Assembly (NCBI GenBank): GCA_964019695.1
Contig: OZ026531.1
Location: forward strand, 6,457,701 to 6,521,700
Length of the DNA stretch: 64,000 bases
Direction: 5' to 3'
DNA from: Loripinus fragilis
Lineage: Eukaryota > Mollusca > Bivalvia > Lucinida > Lucinidae
This document shows, piece after piece, positions 7,882-22,063 of the stretch. The position numbers and the translations under genes are program-made. The number at the start of each line of letters is the position of its first letter. Within the stretch, counting starts at the first letter, position 1. The notes under the pieces were generated by a model, which was not told the origin of the DNA, searched no databases, and saw only the letters and a program-made list of their open reading frames with translations.

Positions 7882-9271
7882 CATTTGAATGTAGACAAAG
7901 AATCAGGTCAAAGTCTGTGCATGTTTACAAATCGAATTTCTACATATACAATAAGTACCAAAATGCTGTGCGATGGCTCAAATATAATACATGTTTAATG
8001 GTATGTTGTCGTCTGAACCGATAGTTTCGTATTTTATTTCTTCTTGTAGAAACAGCTGTCACTCTACAGGTCATTTGGGTCCAAATTTGTTCATATGTCT
8101 AACTTTTAGTGGCCAAATATTGCATTTTTGACCCATTTACAAGGATAACCTAAAAATCGTCCACTCCCAAATTCGAACCTGTGCAGCCAAATGCATTATT
8201 AACTATGTGTAACATGCTGAGCCAGCGCATGAGATTGTGATAATTTTACTGCAGTTTTGAGCAATGAAAGGCTCAATCTAGTCTGTGCATCTATTCAGAC
8301 TCACTTGAGTCTTCATGGGCGTAGAGGAAGGCTTACGTCAAAAATCATGGCCTCTGTCTACACTAGGTAGCTGTACACGCATATTTATGGAAAAGCTTAA
8401 CGCACATGTGATATGTATACAAATCTCATGTGCTTGCTGAAATAGTGTATTAAGGTGTACGTCTAATACGTTGTTTGGATAGTGATTGATCTTCTCACGA
8501 ATATGGGTTAAAACCCAAGGTGTACACATCACTCATTAGGTGAGTGGGCACTTTGTCCAAGTCATTAGATTGCATGCAACATTAACATTATGGCATTATT
8601 TTACCATTGGGCTCAGAATAGAAAGTCATTTTGTCTTTTTTGTGCGCATAATTAGCAGATATACAATCAATAAAAAGTTTAACCCTCATTGTGCTTACCT
8701 AATACATAACCATAGAATCATTTTCTGCATTTCATTAACCTAAAACCCTATCCCATCTCTCGTGTATTATTAAAAAAAGGTCCAGCTGGCAAGAGACCCC
8801 TTGAAAAATTGACATCCAGCAGGCCAGGGTAACCTCGAAAAAAAACAACAAAGGAAATCAGAACAAACAAAAAACTTTGAAAAAGGGAAAATAAAAAAGG
8901 GGCCTTTCCTTACGAATCCTCCCTCGGAGAAATTCGTTTGATGACAAGACCTTGCATCAGGTCTCGTCATGTAACCGTCCAAAAGAGTTTTGGACAGGCT
9001 AGGTAAACACATTAATTTAAGAAGTTGCGTTTCACTAAAGTTAAATGCATAGAAATTATTAGCTTATTTTGGTAAAAAAATATGCTGTTTTAAATAAATC
9101 AGTACTTGGCTTAAATTTTGATGTGCTCTTACATAGAAAAATATGACCAAGTGCATTTATTTAAAATCATGTTTCATTAGACAGGTTTCTTTGCTTTTGA
9201 GTTGAGTTTGAAAATCACACATGAGTAATGCCCCTTAACACTTTAACACAGGGTTCCTATTTATATGAATT

Positions 9272-9509
9272 ATATACCTATGGCTTAATAAGCCCAAATA
9301 GCTCAGGGGTTAAGTGGTTAAGTTAACCAGACTAATACATTCAGAAGACTAGAATACCCTGGTGGTACAGGTTCGAACCCTGTGAAGAAGAAAAAAAAAG
9401 AAAATATTTTTTTTTAGATTTTTTTAAATTCATTGCATTGGTTTCATTTTCTCTTTTTGTTGTATTTGTACTTAACATCACTATCAACACTTTTAAGCCA
9501 TATACCTAT
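9272..9509 (+). mobile_element. TE-like insert, unit 3
   Basis: Core 9282-9499, intact. Confidence 0.6.
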
Positions 9510-9774
9510 TGTCAATCATCATACAAACAACGTTCTTGGGCGGATTATTTTGAAATGGTTTAGCAGACCTTAGTGCATGCATACTATCACATTCATATTT
9601 TTGTGTACAAGACTTAATGACACTGATGCGACTACACAGATGCACATTCTAATCAAGACCTTCACTGTTTGTCTTTGTGATAAATACAACTTCCCATGAG
9701 CTGCTTCGTTTGTTTTCTTTTTATATGCATATTATGTCAACTTGCTACGAAGCACATTCAGAATTGAGACAAAA

Positions 9775-10690
9775 GCCTTTACTGCTCTCGCACATGCACG
9801 AAATGGGCGTACATATGGCATATTTTTTCAGTCAATGCTCAGACGAGACTTAATATGCATGCAGTCTTGCCAGAGCCTTCATTGCTCTCACACATACACA
9901 AAATGGGTGTGTTTATGGCATATTTTATCAGTCAGTGTTCAAACAAGCCTTAGCATGCGTGCAGTCTCACCAGAGCCTTCACTGCTCTCGCACATGCGCA
10001 AAATGGGCTTACATACCGCATATTCTTTCAGTCAATGCTCAGACGAGCCTTATTGTGTGTGTAGTCTTCCTGCTCTCGCACATGCACGAAATGGGCGTAC
10101 ATATGACATATTTTCAGTCAATGCTCAGACGAGACTTAGTATGCATGCAGTCTTACCAGAGCATTCACTGCTCTCGCACATACACAAAATGGGTGTGTTT
10201 GTGGCATATTTTATTAGTCAATGTTCAAACAAGCCTTAGCATGCGTGAAGTCCCACCAGAGCCTTCACTGCTCTCGCACATGCGCAAAATGGACTTACAT
10301 ACCGCATATTCTTTCAGTCAATGCTCAGACGAGCCTTATTGTGTGTGTAGTCTTCCTGCTCTCGCACATGCACGAAATGGGCGTACATATGGCATATTTT
10401 TTCAGTCAATGCTCAGACGAGACTTAGTATGCATGCAGTCTTACCAGAGCATTCACTGCTCTCGCACATACACAAAATGGGTGTGTTTGTGGCATATTTT
10501 ATTAGTCAATGTTCAAACAAGCCTTAGAATGCGTGTAGTCTCACCAGAGCCTTCACTGCTCTCGCACATGCGCAAAATGGGCTTACATACGGCATATTCT
10601 TTCAGTCAATGCTCAGACGAGCCTTATTATGTGTGCAGTCTTGCTAGAGCCTTCACTGCTCTCGCACATGCACAAAATGGACGTACATAT
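9775..10690 (+). repeat. Subrepeat array A, unit 3
   Basis: No difference from unit 1 noticed. Confidence 0.92.
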
Positions 10691-11756
10691 ACTGAAACAA
10701 AAAAGTTACGTCCGCTTGACGTTTATGTCTGCCAGTGCCAAATGTATGAACGCATTTCATTTAAATTTTCACATTACCAACTGTGATAATTTAGAAACGT
10801 TTTCACCTAAGAGAAATTTATTTGGTAATCAGTAGAGCCGCTGACAAAGCAGCGAACACGAGTACCCTTAAAATCAAAAGTCACAACATCAATAGCTTGT
10901 GTGTCCATCATAATCCCGAATTTTACGCACATTTAAACATCACTGAGCAAGCTCTATAGTAAGATGTTATGCTTGCTAGCTGTATGCATTGCTTTTTCGA
11001 CCACAGCCATTAATCTGTAACATACTCTGACGTCACAAAACATTGATCACGAGCGTGCGTGAAAACACTCAGAAAATTCATTTTTGGCCAAACATTTTGA
11101 TAATCAACAGAATCGGACAAATTTGATTTTTTTTCGTCATCACAAGCATTTCAACATTAATGAAGACCAATCAGCACCAAAACAATTGATAATGGAAATT
11201 TTCGGATGATTTTGGAGTAAGGGGTAGGGTATAAAACACAGATTTAGTAACCTTTTGATGCATGACTTCAGCCATAGTTTTAGTTGTTCTCTTTTGTGTA
11301 ATTGTTGTCATAAACAAACACAACACGTTAAAACAAAAACGGTCTCAATATAATGTTAGGTTAAGGAGCTTTGGAAGATCTTAAATTGTTATTTGTTTAA
11401 TTCAAAGGGAGGTAATTTCAGTTAATTTTGTAAATTAAAGGTTTTGAACTGCAATTTCGCTCGTTCAATAAGCAGATTTGGGATTTTTTAGATGTGTTTT
11501 CATCGTCGAACGATCCTGACTGCCATTTAACGTAAAATGTGTCACGTTTTGATGAATAACTTCCTGATGATAATGGAAAAAGCTGTGTGCATATTAGGTT
11601 CAATAACCCTTCAAGATAAGAAGATAAAATGAAATAATTACCATTTTTTGTGTGTCCGACGTTTGATAAACATTTTGGTTTTATTTTTGTTGTGAACATC
11701 TTAACTAGATCGAAAGATTCAGTACCATGAAAAACGGACGTTTCTTTTTTGTTTGA

Positions 11757-12147
11757 GTATATGTCATATTTTTCAGTCAATGCTCAGACGAGACTTAGTA
11801 TGCATGCAGTCTTGCCAGAGCATTCACTGCTCTCGCACATGCACAAAATGGGTGTGTTCATGGCATCTTTTATCAGTCAATACTCAAACAAGCCTTAGCA
11901 TGCGTGCAGTCTCGCCAGAGCCTTCACTGCTCTCGCACATGCACAAAATGGGCGTACATTTGGTATATCCTAGCATTCAATGCTCAGACGCGCATGAGCA
12001 TGTGTGCAGTCTCGCTAGAGCCTTCACTGCTCTCACACACGCATGCACAAAATGGGCGTACATAGGGCATATTCTTTCAGTCAATGCCCAGACGCGCCTG
12101 AGCATGCGCACAGTCTCATCAGAGCCTTTGCGGCTCGCACATTGACA
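11757..12147 (+). repeat. Subrepeat array B, unit 3
   Basis: GTCTCATCAG variant, shared only with unit 1. Confidence 0.9.
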
Positions 12148-13534
12148 CATTTGAATGTAGACAAAGAATCAGGTCAAAGTCTGTGCATGTTTACAAATCG
12201 AATTTCTACATATACAATAAGTACCAAAATGCTGTGCGATGGCTCAAATATAATACATGTTTAATGGTATGTTGTCGTCTGAACCGATAGTTTCGTATTT
12301 TATTTCTTCTTGTAGAAACAGCTGTCACTCTACAGGTCATTTGGGTCCAAATTTGTTCATATGTCTAACTTTTAGTGGCCAAATATTGCATTTTTGACCC
12401 ATTTACAAGGATAACCTAAAAATCGTCCACTCCCAAATTCGAACCTGTGCAGCCAAATGCATTATTAACTATGTGTAACATGCTGAGCCAGCGCATGAGA
12501 TTGTGATAATTTTACTGCAGTTTTGAGCAATGAAAGGCTCAATCTAGTCTGTGCATCTATTCAGACTCACTTGAGTCTTCATGGGCGTAGAGGAAGGCTT
12601 ACGTCAAAAATCATGGCCTCTGTCTACACTAGGTAGCTGTACACGCATATTTATGGAAAAGCTTAACGCACATGTGATATGTATACAAATCTCATGTGCT
12701 TGCTGAAATAGTGTATTAAGGTGTACGTCTAATACGTTGTTTGGATAGTGATTGATCTTCTCACGAATATGGGTTAAAACCCAAGGTGTACACATCACTC
12801 ATTAGGTGAGTGGGCACTTTGTCCAAGTCATTAGATTGCATGCAACATTAACATTATGGCATTATTTTACCATTGGGCTCAGAATAGAAAGTCATTTTGT
12901 CTTTTTTGTGCGCATAATTAGCAGATATACAATCAATAAAAAGTTTAACCCTCATTGTGCTTACCTAATACATAACCATAGAATCATTTTCTGCATTTCA
13001 TTAACCTAAAACCCTATCCCATCTCTCGTGTATTATTAAAAAAGGTCCAGCTGGCAAGAGACCCCTTGAAAAATTGACATCCAGCAGGCCAGGGTAACCT
13101 CGAAAAAAAAACAAAGGAAATCAGAACAAACAAAAAACTTTGAAAAAGGGAAAATAAAAAAGGGGCCTTTCCTTACGAATCCTCCCTCGGAGAAATTCGT
13201 TTGATGACAAGACCTTGCATCAGGTCTCGTCATGTAACCGTCCAAAAGAGTTTTGGACAGGCTAGGTAAACACATTAATTTAAGAAGTTGCGTTTCACTA
13301 AAGTTAAATGCATAGAAATTATTAGCTTATTTTGGTAAAAAAATATGCTGTTTTAAATAAATCAGTACTTGGCTTAAATTTTGATGTGCTCTTACATAGA
13401 AAAATATGACCAAGTGCATTTATTCAAAATCATGTTTCATTAGACAGGTTTCTTTGCTTTTGAGTTGAGTTTGAAAATCACACATGAGTAATGCCCCTTA
13501 ACACTTTAACACAGGGTTCCTATTTATATGAATT

Positions 13535-13772
13535 ATATACCTATGGCTTAATAAGCCCAAATAGCTCAGGGGTTAAGTGGTTAAGTTAACCAGACTAATA
13601 CATTCAGAAGACTAGAATACCCTGGTGGTACAGGTTCGAACCCTGTGAAGAAGAAAAAAAAAGAAAATATTTTTTTTTAGATTTTTTTAAATTCATTGCA
13701 TTGGTTTCATTTTCTCTTTTTGTTGTATTTGTACTTAACATCACTATCAACACTTTTAAGCCATATACCTAT
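13535..13772 (+). mobile_element. TE-like insert, unit 4
   Basis: Core 13545-13762, intact. Confidence 0.6.
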
Positions 13773-14037
13773 TGTCAATCATCATACAAACAACGTTCTT
13801 GGGCGGATTATTTTGAAATGGTTTAGCAGACCTTAGTGCATGCATACTATCACATTCATATTTTTGTGTACAAGACTTAATGACACTGATGCGACTACAC
13901 AGATGCACATTCTAATCAAGACCTTCACTGTTTGTCTTTGTGATAAATACAACTTCCCATGAGCTGCTTCGTTTGTTTTCTTTTTATATGCATATTATGT
14001 CAACTTGCTACGAAGCACATTCAGAATTGAGACAAAA

Positions 14038-14953
14038 GCCTTTACTGCTCTCGCACATGCACGAAATGGGCGTACATATGGCATATTTTTTCAGTCAATG
14101 CTCAGACGAGACTTAATATGCATGCAGTCTTGCCAGAGCCTTCATTGCTCTCACACATACACAAAATGGGTGTGTTTATGGCATATTTTATCAGTCAGTG
14201 TTCAAACAAGCCTTAGCATGCGTGCAGTCTCACCAGAGCCTTCACTGCTCTCGCACATGCGCAAAATGGGCTTACATACCGCATATTCTTTCAGTCAATG
14301 CTCAGACGAGCCTTATTGTGTGTGTAGTCTTCCTGCTCTCGCACATGCACGAAATGGGCGTACATATGACATATTTTCAGTCAATGCTCAGACGAGACTT
14401 AGTATGCATGCAGTCTTACCAGAGCATTCACTGCTCTCGCACATACACAAAATGGGTGTGTTTGTGGCATATTTTATTAGTCAATGTTCAAACAAGCCTT
14501 AGCATGCGTGAAGTCCCACCAGAGCCTTCACTGCACTCGCACATGCGCAAAATGGACTTACATACCGCATATTCTTTCAGTCAATGCTCAGACGAGCCTT
14601 ATTGTGTGTGTAGTCTTCCTGCTCTCGCACATGCACGAAATGGGCGTACATATGGCATATTTTTTCAATCAATGCTCAGACGAGACTTAGTATGCATGCA
14701 GTCTTACCAGAGCATTCACTGCTCTCGCACATACACAAAATGGGTGTGTTTGTGGCATATTTTATTAGTCAATGTTCAAACAAGCCTTAGAATGCGTGTA
14801 GTCTCACCAGAGCCTTCACTGCTCTCGCACATGCGCAAAATGGGCTTACATACGGCATATTCTTTCAGTCAATGCTCAGACGAGCCTTATTATGTGTGCA
14901 GTCTTGCTAGAGCCTTCACTGCTCTCGCACATGCACAAAATGGACGTACATAT
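14038..14953 (+). repeat. Subrepeat array A, unit 4
   Basis: No difference from unit 2 noticed. Confidence 0.92.
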
Positions 14954-16019
14954 ACTGAAACAAAAAAGTTACGTCCGCTTGACGTTTATGTCTGCCAGTG
15001 CCAAATGCATGAACGCATTTCATTTAAATTTTCACATTACCAACTGTGATTATTTAGAAACGTTTTCACCTAAGAGAAATTTATTTGGTAATCAGTAGAG
15101 CCGCTGACAAAGCAGCGAACACGAGTACCCTTAAAATCAAAAGTCACAACATCAATAGCTTGTGTGTCCATCATAATCCCGAATTTTACGCACATTTAAA
15201 CATCACTGAGCAAGCTCTATAGTAAGATGTTATGCTTGCTAGCTGTATGCATTGCTTTTTCGACCACAGCCATTAATCTGTAACATACTCTGACGTCACA
15301 AAACATTGATCACGAGCGTGCGTGAAAACACTCAGAAAATTCATTTTTGGCCAAACATTTTGATAATCAACAGAATCGGACAAATTTGATTTTTTTTCGT
15401 CATCACAAGCATTTCAACATTAATGAAGACCAATCAGCACCAAAACAATTGATAATGGAAATTTTCGGATGAATTTGGAGTAAGGGGTAGGGTATAAAAC
15501 ACAGATTTAGTAACCTTTTGATGCATGACTTCAGCCATAGTTTTAGTTGTTCTCTTTTGTGTAATTGTTGTCATAAACAAACACAACACGTTAAAACAAA
15601 AACGGTCTCAATATAATGTTAGGTTAAGGAGCTTTGGAAGATCTTAAATTGTTATTTGTTTAATTCAAAGGGAGGTAATTTCAGTTAATTTTGTAAATTA
15701 AAGGTTTTGAACTGCAATTTCGCTCGTTCAATAAGCAGATTTGGGATTTTTTAGATGTGTTTTCATCGTCGAACGATCCTGACTGCCATTTAACGTAAAA
15801 TGTGTCACGTTTTGATGAATAACTTCCTGATGATAATGGAAAAAGCTGTGTGCATATTAGGTTCAATAACCCTTCAAGATAAGAAGATAAAATGAAATAA
15901 TTACCATTTTTTGTGTGTCCGACGTTTGATAAACATTTTGGTTTTATTTTTGTTGTGAACATCTTAACTAGATCGAAAGATTCAGTACCATGAAAAACGG
16001 ACGTTTCTTTTTTGTTTGA

Positions 16020-16410
16020 GTATATGTCATATTTTTCAGTCAATGCTCAGACGAGACTTAGTATGCATGCAGTCTTGCCAGAGCATTCACTGCTCTCGCA
16101 CATGCACAAAATGGGTGTGTTCATGGCATCTTTTATCAGTCAATACTCAAACAAGCCTTAGCATGCGTGCAGTCTCGCCAGAGCCTTCACTGCTCTCGCA
16201 CATGCACAAAATGGGCGTACATTTGGTATATCCTAGCATTCAATGCTCAGACGCGCATGAGCATGTGTGCAGTCTTGCTAGAGCCTTCACTGCTCTCACA
16301 CACGCATGCACAAAATGGGCGTACATAGGGCATATTCTTTCAGTCAATGCCCAGACGCGCCTGAGCATGCGCACAGTCTCGTCAGAGCCTTTGCGGCTCG
16401 CACATTGACA
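16020..16410 (+). repeat. Subrepeat array B, unit 4
   Basis: As unit 2. Confidence 0.9.
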
Positions 16411-17800
16411 CATTTGAATGTAGACAAAGAATCAGGTCAAAGTCTGTGCATGTTTACAAATCGAATTTCTACATATACAATAAGTACCAAAATGCTGTGC
16501 GATGGCTCAAATATAATACATGTTTAATGGTATGTTGTCGTCTGAACCGATAGTTTCGTATTTTATTTCTTCTTGTAGAAACAGCTGTCACTCTACAGGT
16601 CATTTGGGTCCAAATTTGTTCATATGTCTAACTTTTAGTGGCCAAATATTGCATTTTTGACCCATTTACAAGGATAACCTAAAAATCGTCCACTCCCAAA
16701 TTCGAACCTGTGCAGCCAAATGCATTATTAACTATGTGTAACATGCTGAGCCAGCGCATGAGATTGTGATAATTTTACTGCAGTTTTGAGCAATGAAAGG
16801 CTCAATCTAGTCTGTGCATCTATTCAGACTCACTTGAGTCTTCATGGGCGTAGAGGAAGGCTTACGTCAAAAATCATGGCCTCTGTCTACACTAGGTAGC
16901 TGTACACGCATATTTATGGAAAAGCTTAACGCACATGTGATATGTATACAAATCTCATGTGCTTGCTGAAATAGTGTATTAAGGTGTACGTCTAATACGT
17001 TGTTTGGATAGTGATTGATCTTCTCACGAATATGGGTTAAAACCCAAGGTGTACACATCACTCATTAGGTGAGTGGGCACTTTGTCCAAGTCATTAGATT
17101 GCATGCAACATTAACATTATGGCATTATTTTACCATTGGGCTCAGAATAGAAAGTCATTTTGTCTTTTTTGTGCGCATAATTAGCAGATATACAATCAAT
17201 AAAAAGTTTAACCCTCATTGTGCTTACCTAATACATAACCATAGAATCATTTTCTGCATTTCATTAACCTAAAACCCTATCCCATCTCTCGTGTATTATT
17301 AAAAAAAGGTCCAGCTGGCAAGAGACCCCTTGAAAAATTGACATCCAGCAGGCCAGGGTAACCTCGAAAAAAAACAACAAAGGAAATCAGAACAAACAAA
17401 AAACTTTGAAAAAGGGAAAATAAAAAAGGGGCCTTTCCTTACGAATCCTCCCTCGGAGAAATTCGTTTGATGACAAGACCTTGCATCAGGTCTCGTCATG
17501 TAACCGTCCAAAAGAGTTTTGGACAGGCTAGGTAAACACATTAATTTAAGAAGTTGCGTTTCACTAAAGTTAAATGCATAGAAATTATTAGCTTATTTTG
17601 GTAAAAAAATATGCTGTTTTAAATAAATCAGTACTTGGCTTAAATTTTGATGTGCTCTTACATAGAAAAATATGACCAAGTGCATTTATTTAAAATCATG
17701 TTTCATTAGACAGGTTTCTTTGCTTTTGAGTTGAGTTTGAAAATCACACATGAGTAATGCCCCTTAACACTTTAACACAGGGTTCCTATTTATATGAATT

Positions 17801-18038
17801 ATATACCTATGGCTTAATAAGCCCAAATAGCTCAGGGGTTAAGTGGTTAAGTTAACCAGACTAATACATTCAGAAGACTAGAATACCCTGGTGGTACAGG
17901 TTCGAACCCTGTGAAGAAGAAAAAAAAAGAAAATATTTTTTTTTAGATTTTTTTAAATTCATTGCATTGGTTTCATTTTCTCTTTTTGTTGTATTTGTAC
18001 TTAACATCACTATCAACACTTTTAAGCCATATACCTAT
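17801..18038 (+). mobile_element. TE-like insert, unit 5
   Basis: Core 17811-18028, intact. Confidence 0.6.
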
Positions 18039-18303
18039 TGTCAATCATCATACAAACAACGTTCTTGGGCGGATTATTTTGAAATGGTTTAGCAGACCTT
18101 AGTGCATGCATACTATCACATTCATATTTTTGTGTACAAGACTTAATGACACTGATGCGACTACACAGATGCACATTCTAATCAAGACCTTCACTGTTTG
18201 TCTTTGTGATAAATACAACTTCCCATGAGCTGCTTCGTTTGTTTTCTTTTTATATGCATATTATGTCAACTTGCTACGAAGCACATTCAGAATTGAGACA
18301 AAA

Positions 18304-19219
18304 GCCTTTACTGCTCTCGCACATGCACGAAATGGGCGTACATATGGCATATTTTTTCAGTCAATGCTCAGACGAGACTTAATATGCATGCAGTCTTGCC
18401 AGAGCCTTCATTGCTCTCACACATACACAAAATGGGTGTGTTTATGGCATATTTTATCAGTCAGTGTTCAAACAAGCCTTAGCATGCGTGCAGTCTCACC
18501 AGAGCCTTCACTGCTCTCGCACATGCGCAAAATGGGCTTACATACCGCATATTCTTTCAGTCAATGCTCAGACGAGCCTTATTGTGTGTGTAGTCTTCCT
18601 GCTCTCGCACATGCACGAAATGGGCGTACATATGACATATTTTCAGTCAATGCTCAGACGAGACTTAGTATGCATGCAGTCTTACCAGAGCATTCACTGC
18701 TCTCGCACATACACAAAATGGGTGTGTTTGTGGCATATTTTATTAGTCAATGTTCAAACAAGCCTTAGCATGCGTGAAGTCCCACCAGAGCCTTCACTGC
18801 TCTCGCACATGCGCAAAATGGACTTACATACCGCATATTCTTTCAGTCAATGCTCAGACGAGCCTTATTGTGTGTGTAGTCTTCCTGCTCTCGCACATGC
18901 ACGAAATGGGCGTACATATGGCATATTTTTTCAGTCAATGCTCAGACGAGACTTAGTATGCATGCAGTCTTACCAGAGCATTCACTGCTCTCGCACATAC
19001 ACAAAATGGGTGTGTTTGTGGCATATTTTATTAGTCAATGTTCAAACAAGCCTTAGAATGCGTGTAGTCTCACCAGAGCCTTCACTGCTCTCGCACATGC
19101 GCAAAATGGGCTTACATACGGCATATTCTTTCAGTCAATGCTCAGACGAGCCTTATTATGTGTGCAGTCTTGCTAGAGCCTTCACTGCTCTCGCACATGC
19201 ACAAAATGGACGTACATAT
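18304..19219 (+). repeat. Subrepeat array A, unit 5
   Basis: As unit 1, on the odd-type side of the unit 5 switch. Confidence 0.92.
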
Positions 19220-20285
19220 ACTGAAACAAAAAAGTTACGTCCGCTTGACGTTTATGTCTGCCAGTGCCAAATGTATGAACGCATTTCATTTAAATTTTCA
19301 CATTACCAACTGTGATAATTTAGAAACGTTTTCACCTAAGAGAAATTTATTTGGTAATCAGTAGAGCCGCTGACAAAGCAGCGAACACGAGTACCCTTAA
19401 AATCAAAAGTCACAACATCAATAGCTTGTGTGTCCATCATAATCCCGAATTTTACGCACATTTAAACATCACTGAGCAAGCTCTATAGTAAGATGTTATG
19501 CTTGCTAGCTGTATGCATTGCTTTTTCGACCACAGCCATTAATCTGTAACATACTCTGACGTCACAAAACATTGATCACGAGCGTGCGTGAAAACACTCA
19601 GAAAATTCATTTTTGGCCAAACATTTTGATAATCAACAGAATCGGACAAATTTGATTTTTTTTCGTCATCACAAGCATTTCAACATTAATGAAGACCAAT
19701 CAGCACCAAAACAATTGATAATGGAAATTTTCGGATGATTTTGGAGTAAGGGGTAGGGTATAAAACACAGATTTAGTAACCTTTTGATGCATGACTTCAG
19801 CCATAGTTTTAGTTGTTCTCTTTTGTGTAATTGTTGTCATAAACAAACACAACACGTTAAAACAAAAACGGTCTCAATATAATGTTAGGTTAAGGAGCTT
19901 TGGAAGATCTTAAATTGTTATTTGTTTAATTCAAAGGGAGGTAATTTCAGTTAATTTTGTAAATTAAAGGTTTTGAACTGCAATTTCGCTCGTTCAATAA
20001 GCAGATTTGGGATTTTTTAGATGTGTTTTCATCGTCGAACGATCCTGACTGCCATTTAACGTAAAATGTGTCACGTTTTGATGAATAACTTCCTGATGAT
20101 AATGGAAAAAGCTGTGTGCATATTAGGTTCAATAACCCTTCAAGATAAGAAGATAAAATGAAATAATTACCATTTTTTGTGTGTCCGACGTTTGATAAAC
20201 ATTTTGGTTTTATTTTTGTTGTGAACATCTTAACTAGATCGAAAGATTCAGTACCATGAAAAACGGACGTTTCTTTTTTGTTTGA

Positions 20286-20676
20286 GTATATGTCATATTT
20301 TTCAGTCAATGCTCAGACGAGACTTAGTATGCATGCAGTCTTGCCAGAGCATTCACTGCTCTCGCACATGCACAAAATGGGTGTGTTCATGGCATCTTTT
20401 ATCAGTCAATACTCAAACAAGCCTTAGCATGCGTGCAGTCTCGCCAGAGCCTTCACTGCTCTCGCACATGCACAAAATGGGCGTACATTTGGTATATCCT
20501 AGCATTCAATGCTCAGACGCGCATGAGCATGAGTGCAGTCTCGCTAGAGCCTTCACTGCTCTCACACACGCATGCACAAAATGAGCGTACATAGGGCATA
20601 TTCTTTCAGTCAATGCCCAGACGCGCCTGAGCATGCGCACAGTCTCGTCAGAGCCTTTGCGGCTCGCACATTGACA
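20286..20676 (+). repeat. Subrepeat array B, unit 5
   Basis: AATGAGCG form; private GAGCATGAGTGC near 20530. Confidence 0.9.
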
Positions 20677-22063
20677 CATTTGAATGTAGACAAAGAATCA
20701 GGTCAAAGTCTGTGCATGTTTACAAATCGAATTTCTACATATACAATAAGTACCAAAATGCTGTGCGATGGCTCAAATATAATACATGTTTAATGGTATG
20801 TTGTCGTCTGAACCGATAGTTTCGTATTTTATTTCTTCTTGTAGAAACAGCTGTCACTCTACGGGTCATTTGGGTCCAAATTTGTTCATATGTCTAACTT
20901 TTAGTGGCCAAATATTGCATTTTTGACCCATTTACAAGGATAACCTAAAAATCGTCCACTCCCAAATTCGAACCTGTGCAGCCAAATGCATTATTAACTA
21001 TGTGTAACATGCTGAGCCAGCGCATGAGATTGTGATAATTTTACTGCAGTTTTGAGCAATGAAAGGCTCAATCTAGTCTGTGCATCTATTCAGACTCACT
21101 TGAGTCTTCATGGGCGTAGAGGAAGGCTTACGTCAAAAATCATGGCCTCTGTCTACACTAGGTAGCTGTACACGCATATTTATGGAAAAGCTTAACGCAC
21201 ATGTGATATGTATACAAATCTCATGTGCTTGCTGAAATAGTGTATTAAGGTGTACGTCTAATACGTTGTTTGGATAGTGATTGATCTTCTCACGAATATG
21301 GGTTAAAACCCAAGGTGTACACATCACTCATTAGGTGAGTGGGCACTTTGTCCAAGTCATTAGATTGCATGCAACATTAACATTATGGCATTATTTTACC
21401 ATTGGGCTCAGAATAGAAAGTCATTTTGTCTTTTTTGTGCGCATAATTAGCAGATATACAATCAATAAAAAGTTTAACCCTCATTGTGCTTACCTAATAC
21501 ATAGCCATAGAATCATTTTCTGCATTTCATTAACCTAAAACCCTATCCCATCTCTCGTGTATTATTAAAAAAGGTCCAGCTGGCAAGAGACCCCTTGAAA
21601 AATTGACATCCAGCAGGCCAGGGTAACCTCGAAAAAAAAACAAAGGAAATCAGAACAAACAAAAAACTTTGAAAAAGGGAAAATAAAAAAGGGGCCTTTC
21701 CTTACGAATCCTCCCTCGGAGAAATTCATTTGATGACAAGACCTTGCATCAGGTCTCGTCATGTAACCGTCCAAAAGAGTTTTGGACAGGCTAGGTAAAC
21801 ACATTAATTTAAGAAGTTGCGTTTCACTAAAGTTAAATGCATAGAAATTATTAGCTTATTTTGGTAAAAAAATATGCTGTTTTAAATAAATCAGTACTTG
21901 GCTTAAATTTTGATGTGCTCTTACATAGAAAAATATGACCAAGTGCATTTATTTAAAATCATGTTTCATTAGACAGGTTTCTTTGCTTTTGAGTTGAGTT
22001 TGAAAATCACACATGAGTAATGCCCCTTAACACTTTAACAATGGGTTCCTATTTATATGAATT

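Larger units (their letters stand above)
4267..8529 (+). repeat. Satellite unit 2 (4,263 bp, even type)
   Basis: Even-type marks: TTTATTCAAAATC near 4891, CTGCACTCGC in array A near 6003, TTCAATCAATG near 6135, CCAAATGCATG near 6472, GATGAATTTGG near 6940 and GTCTTGCTAG in array B near 7743. With unit 1 it forms the first 8,529-bp dimer. Confidence 0.97.
8530..12795 (+). repeat. Satellite unit 3 (4,266 bp, odd type)
   Basis: Carries every odd-type mark of unit 1, including GTCTCATCAG in array B, which only these two units have. By eye I found no difference from unit 1. Confidence 0.97.
12796..17058 (+). repeat. Satellite unit 4 (4,263 bp, even type)
   Basis: Carries every even-type mark listed for unit 2; I found no difference from unit 2. 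Units 1+2 and 3+4 are therefore two apparently identical 8,529-bp dimers. Confidence 0.97.
17059..21324 (+). repeat. Satellite unit 5 (4,266 bp, recombinant odd/late type)
   Basis: The left part is odd type (A-tract forms, GATAATTT near 19314). The right part carries AATGAGCGTACATAGGG near 20581 and CTACGGGTC near 20860, the linked pair seen in units 9, 11, 14 and 15. The switch of type lies between about 19,315 and 20,581. Confidence 0.95.
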
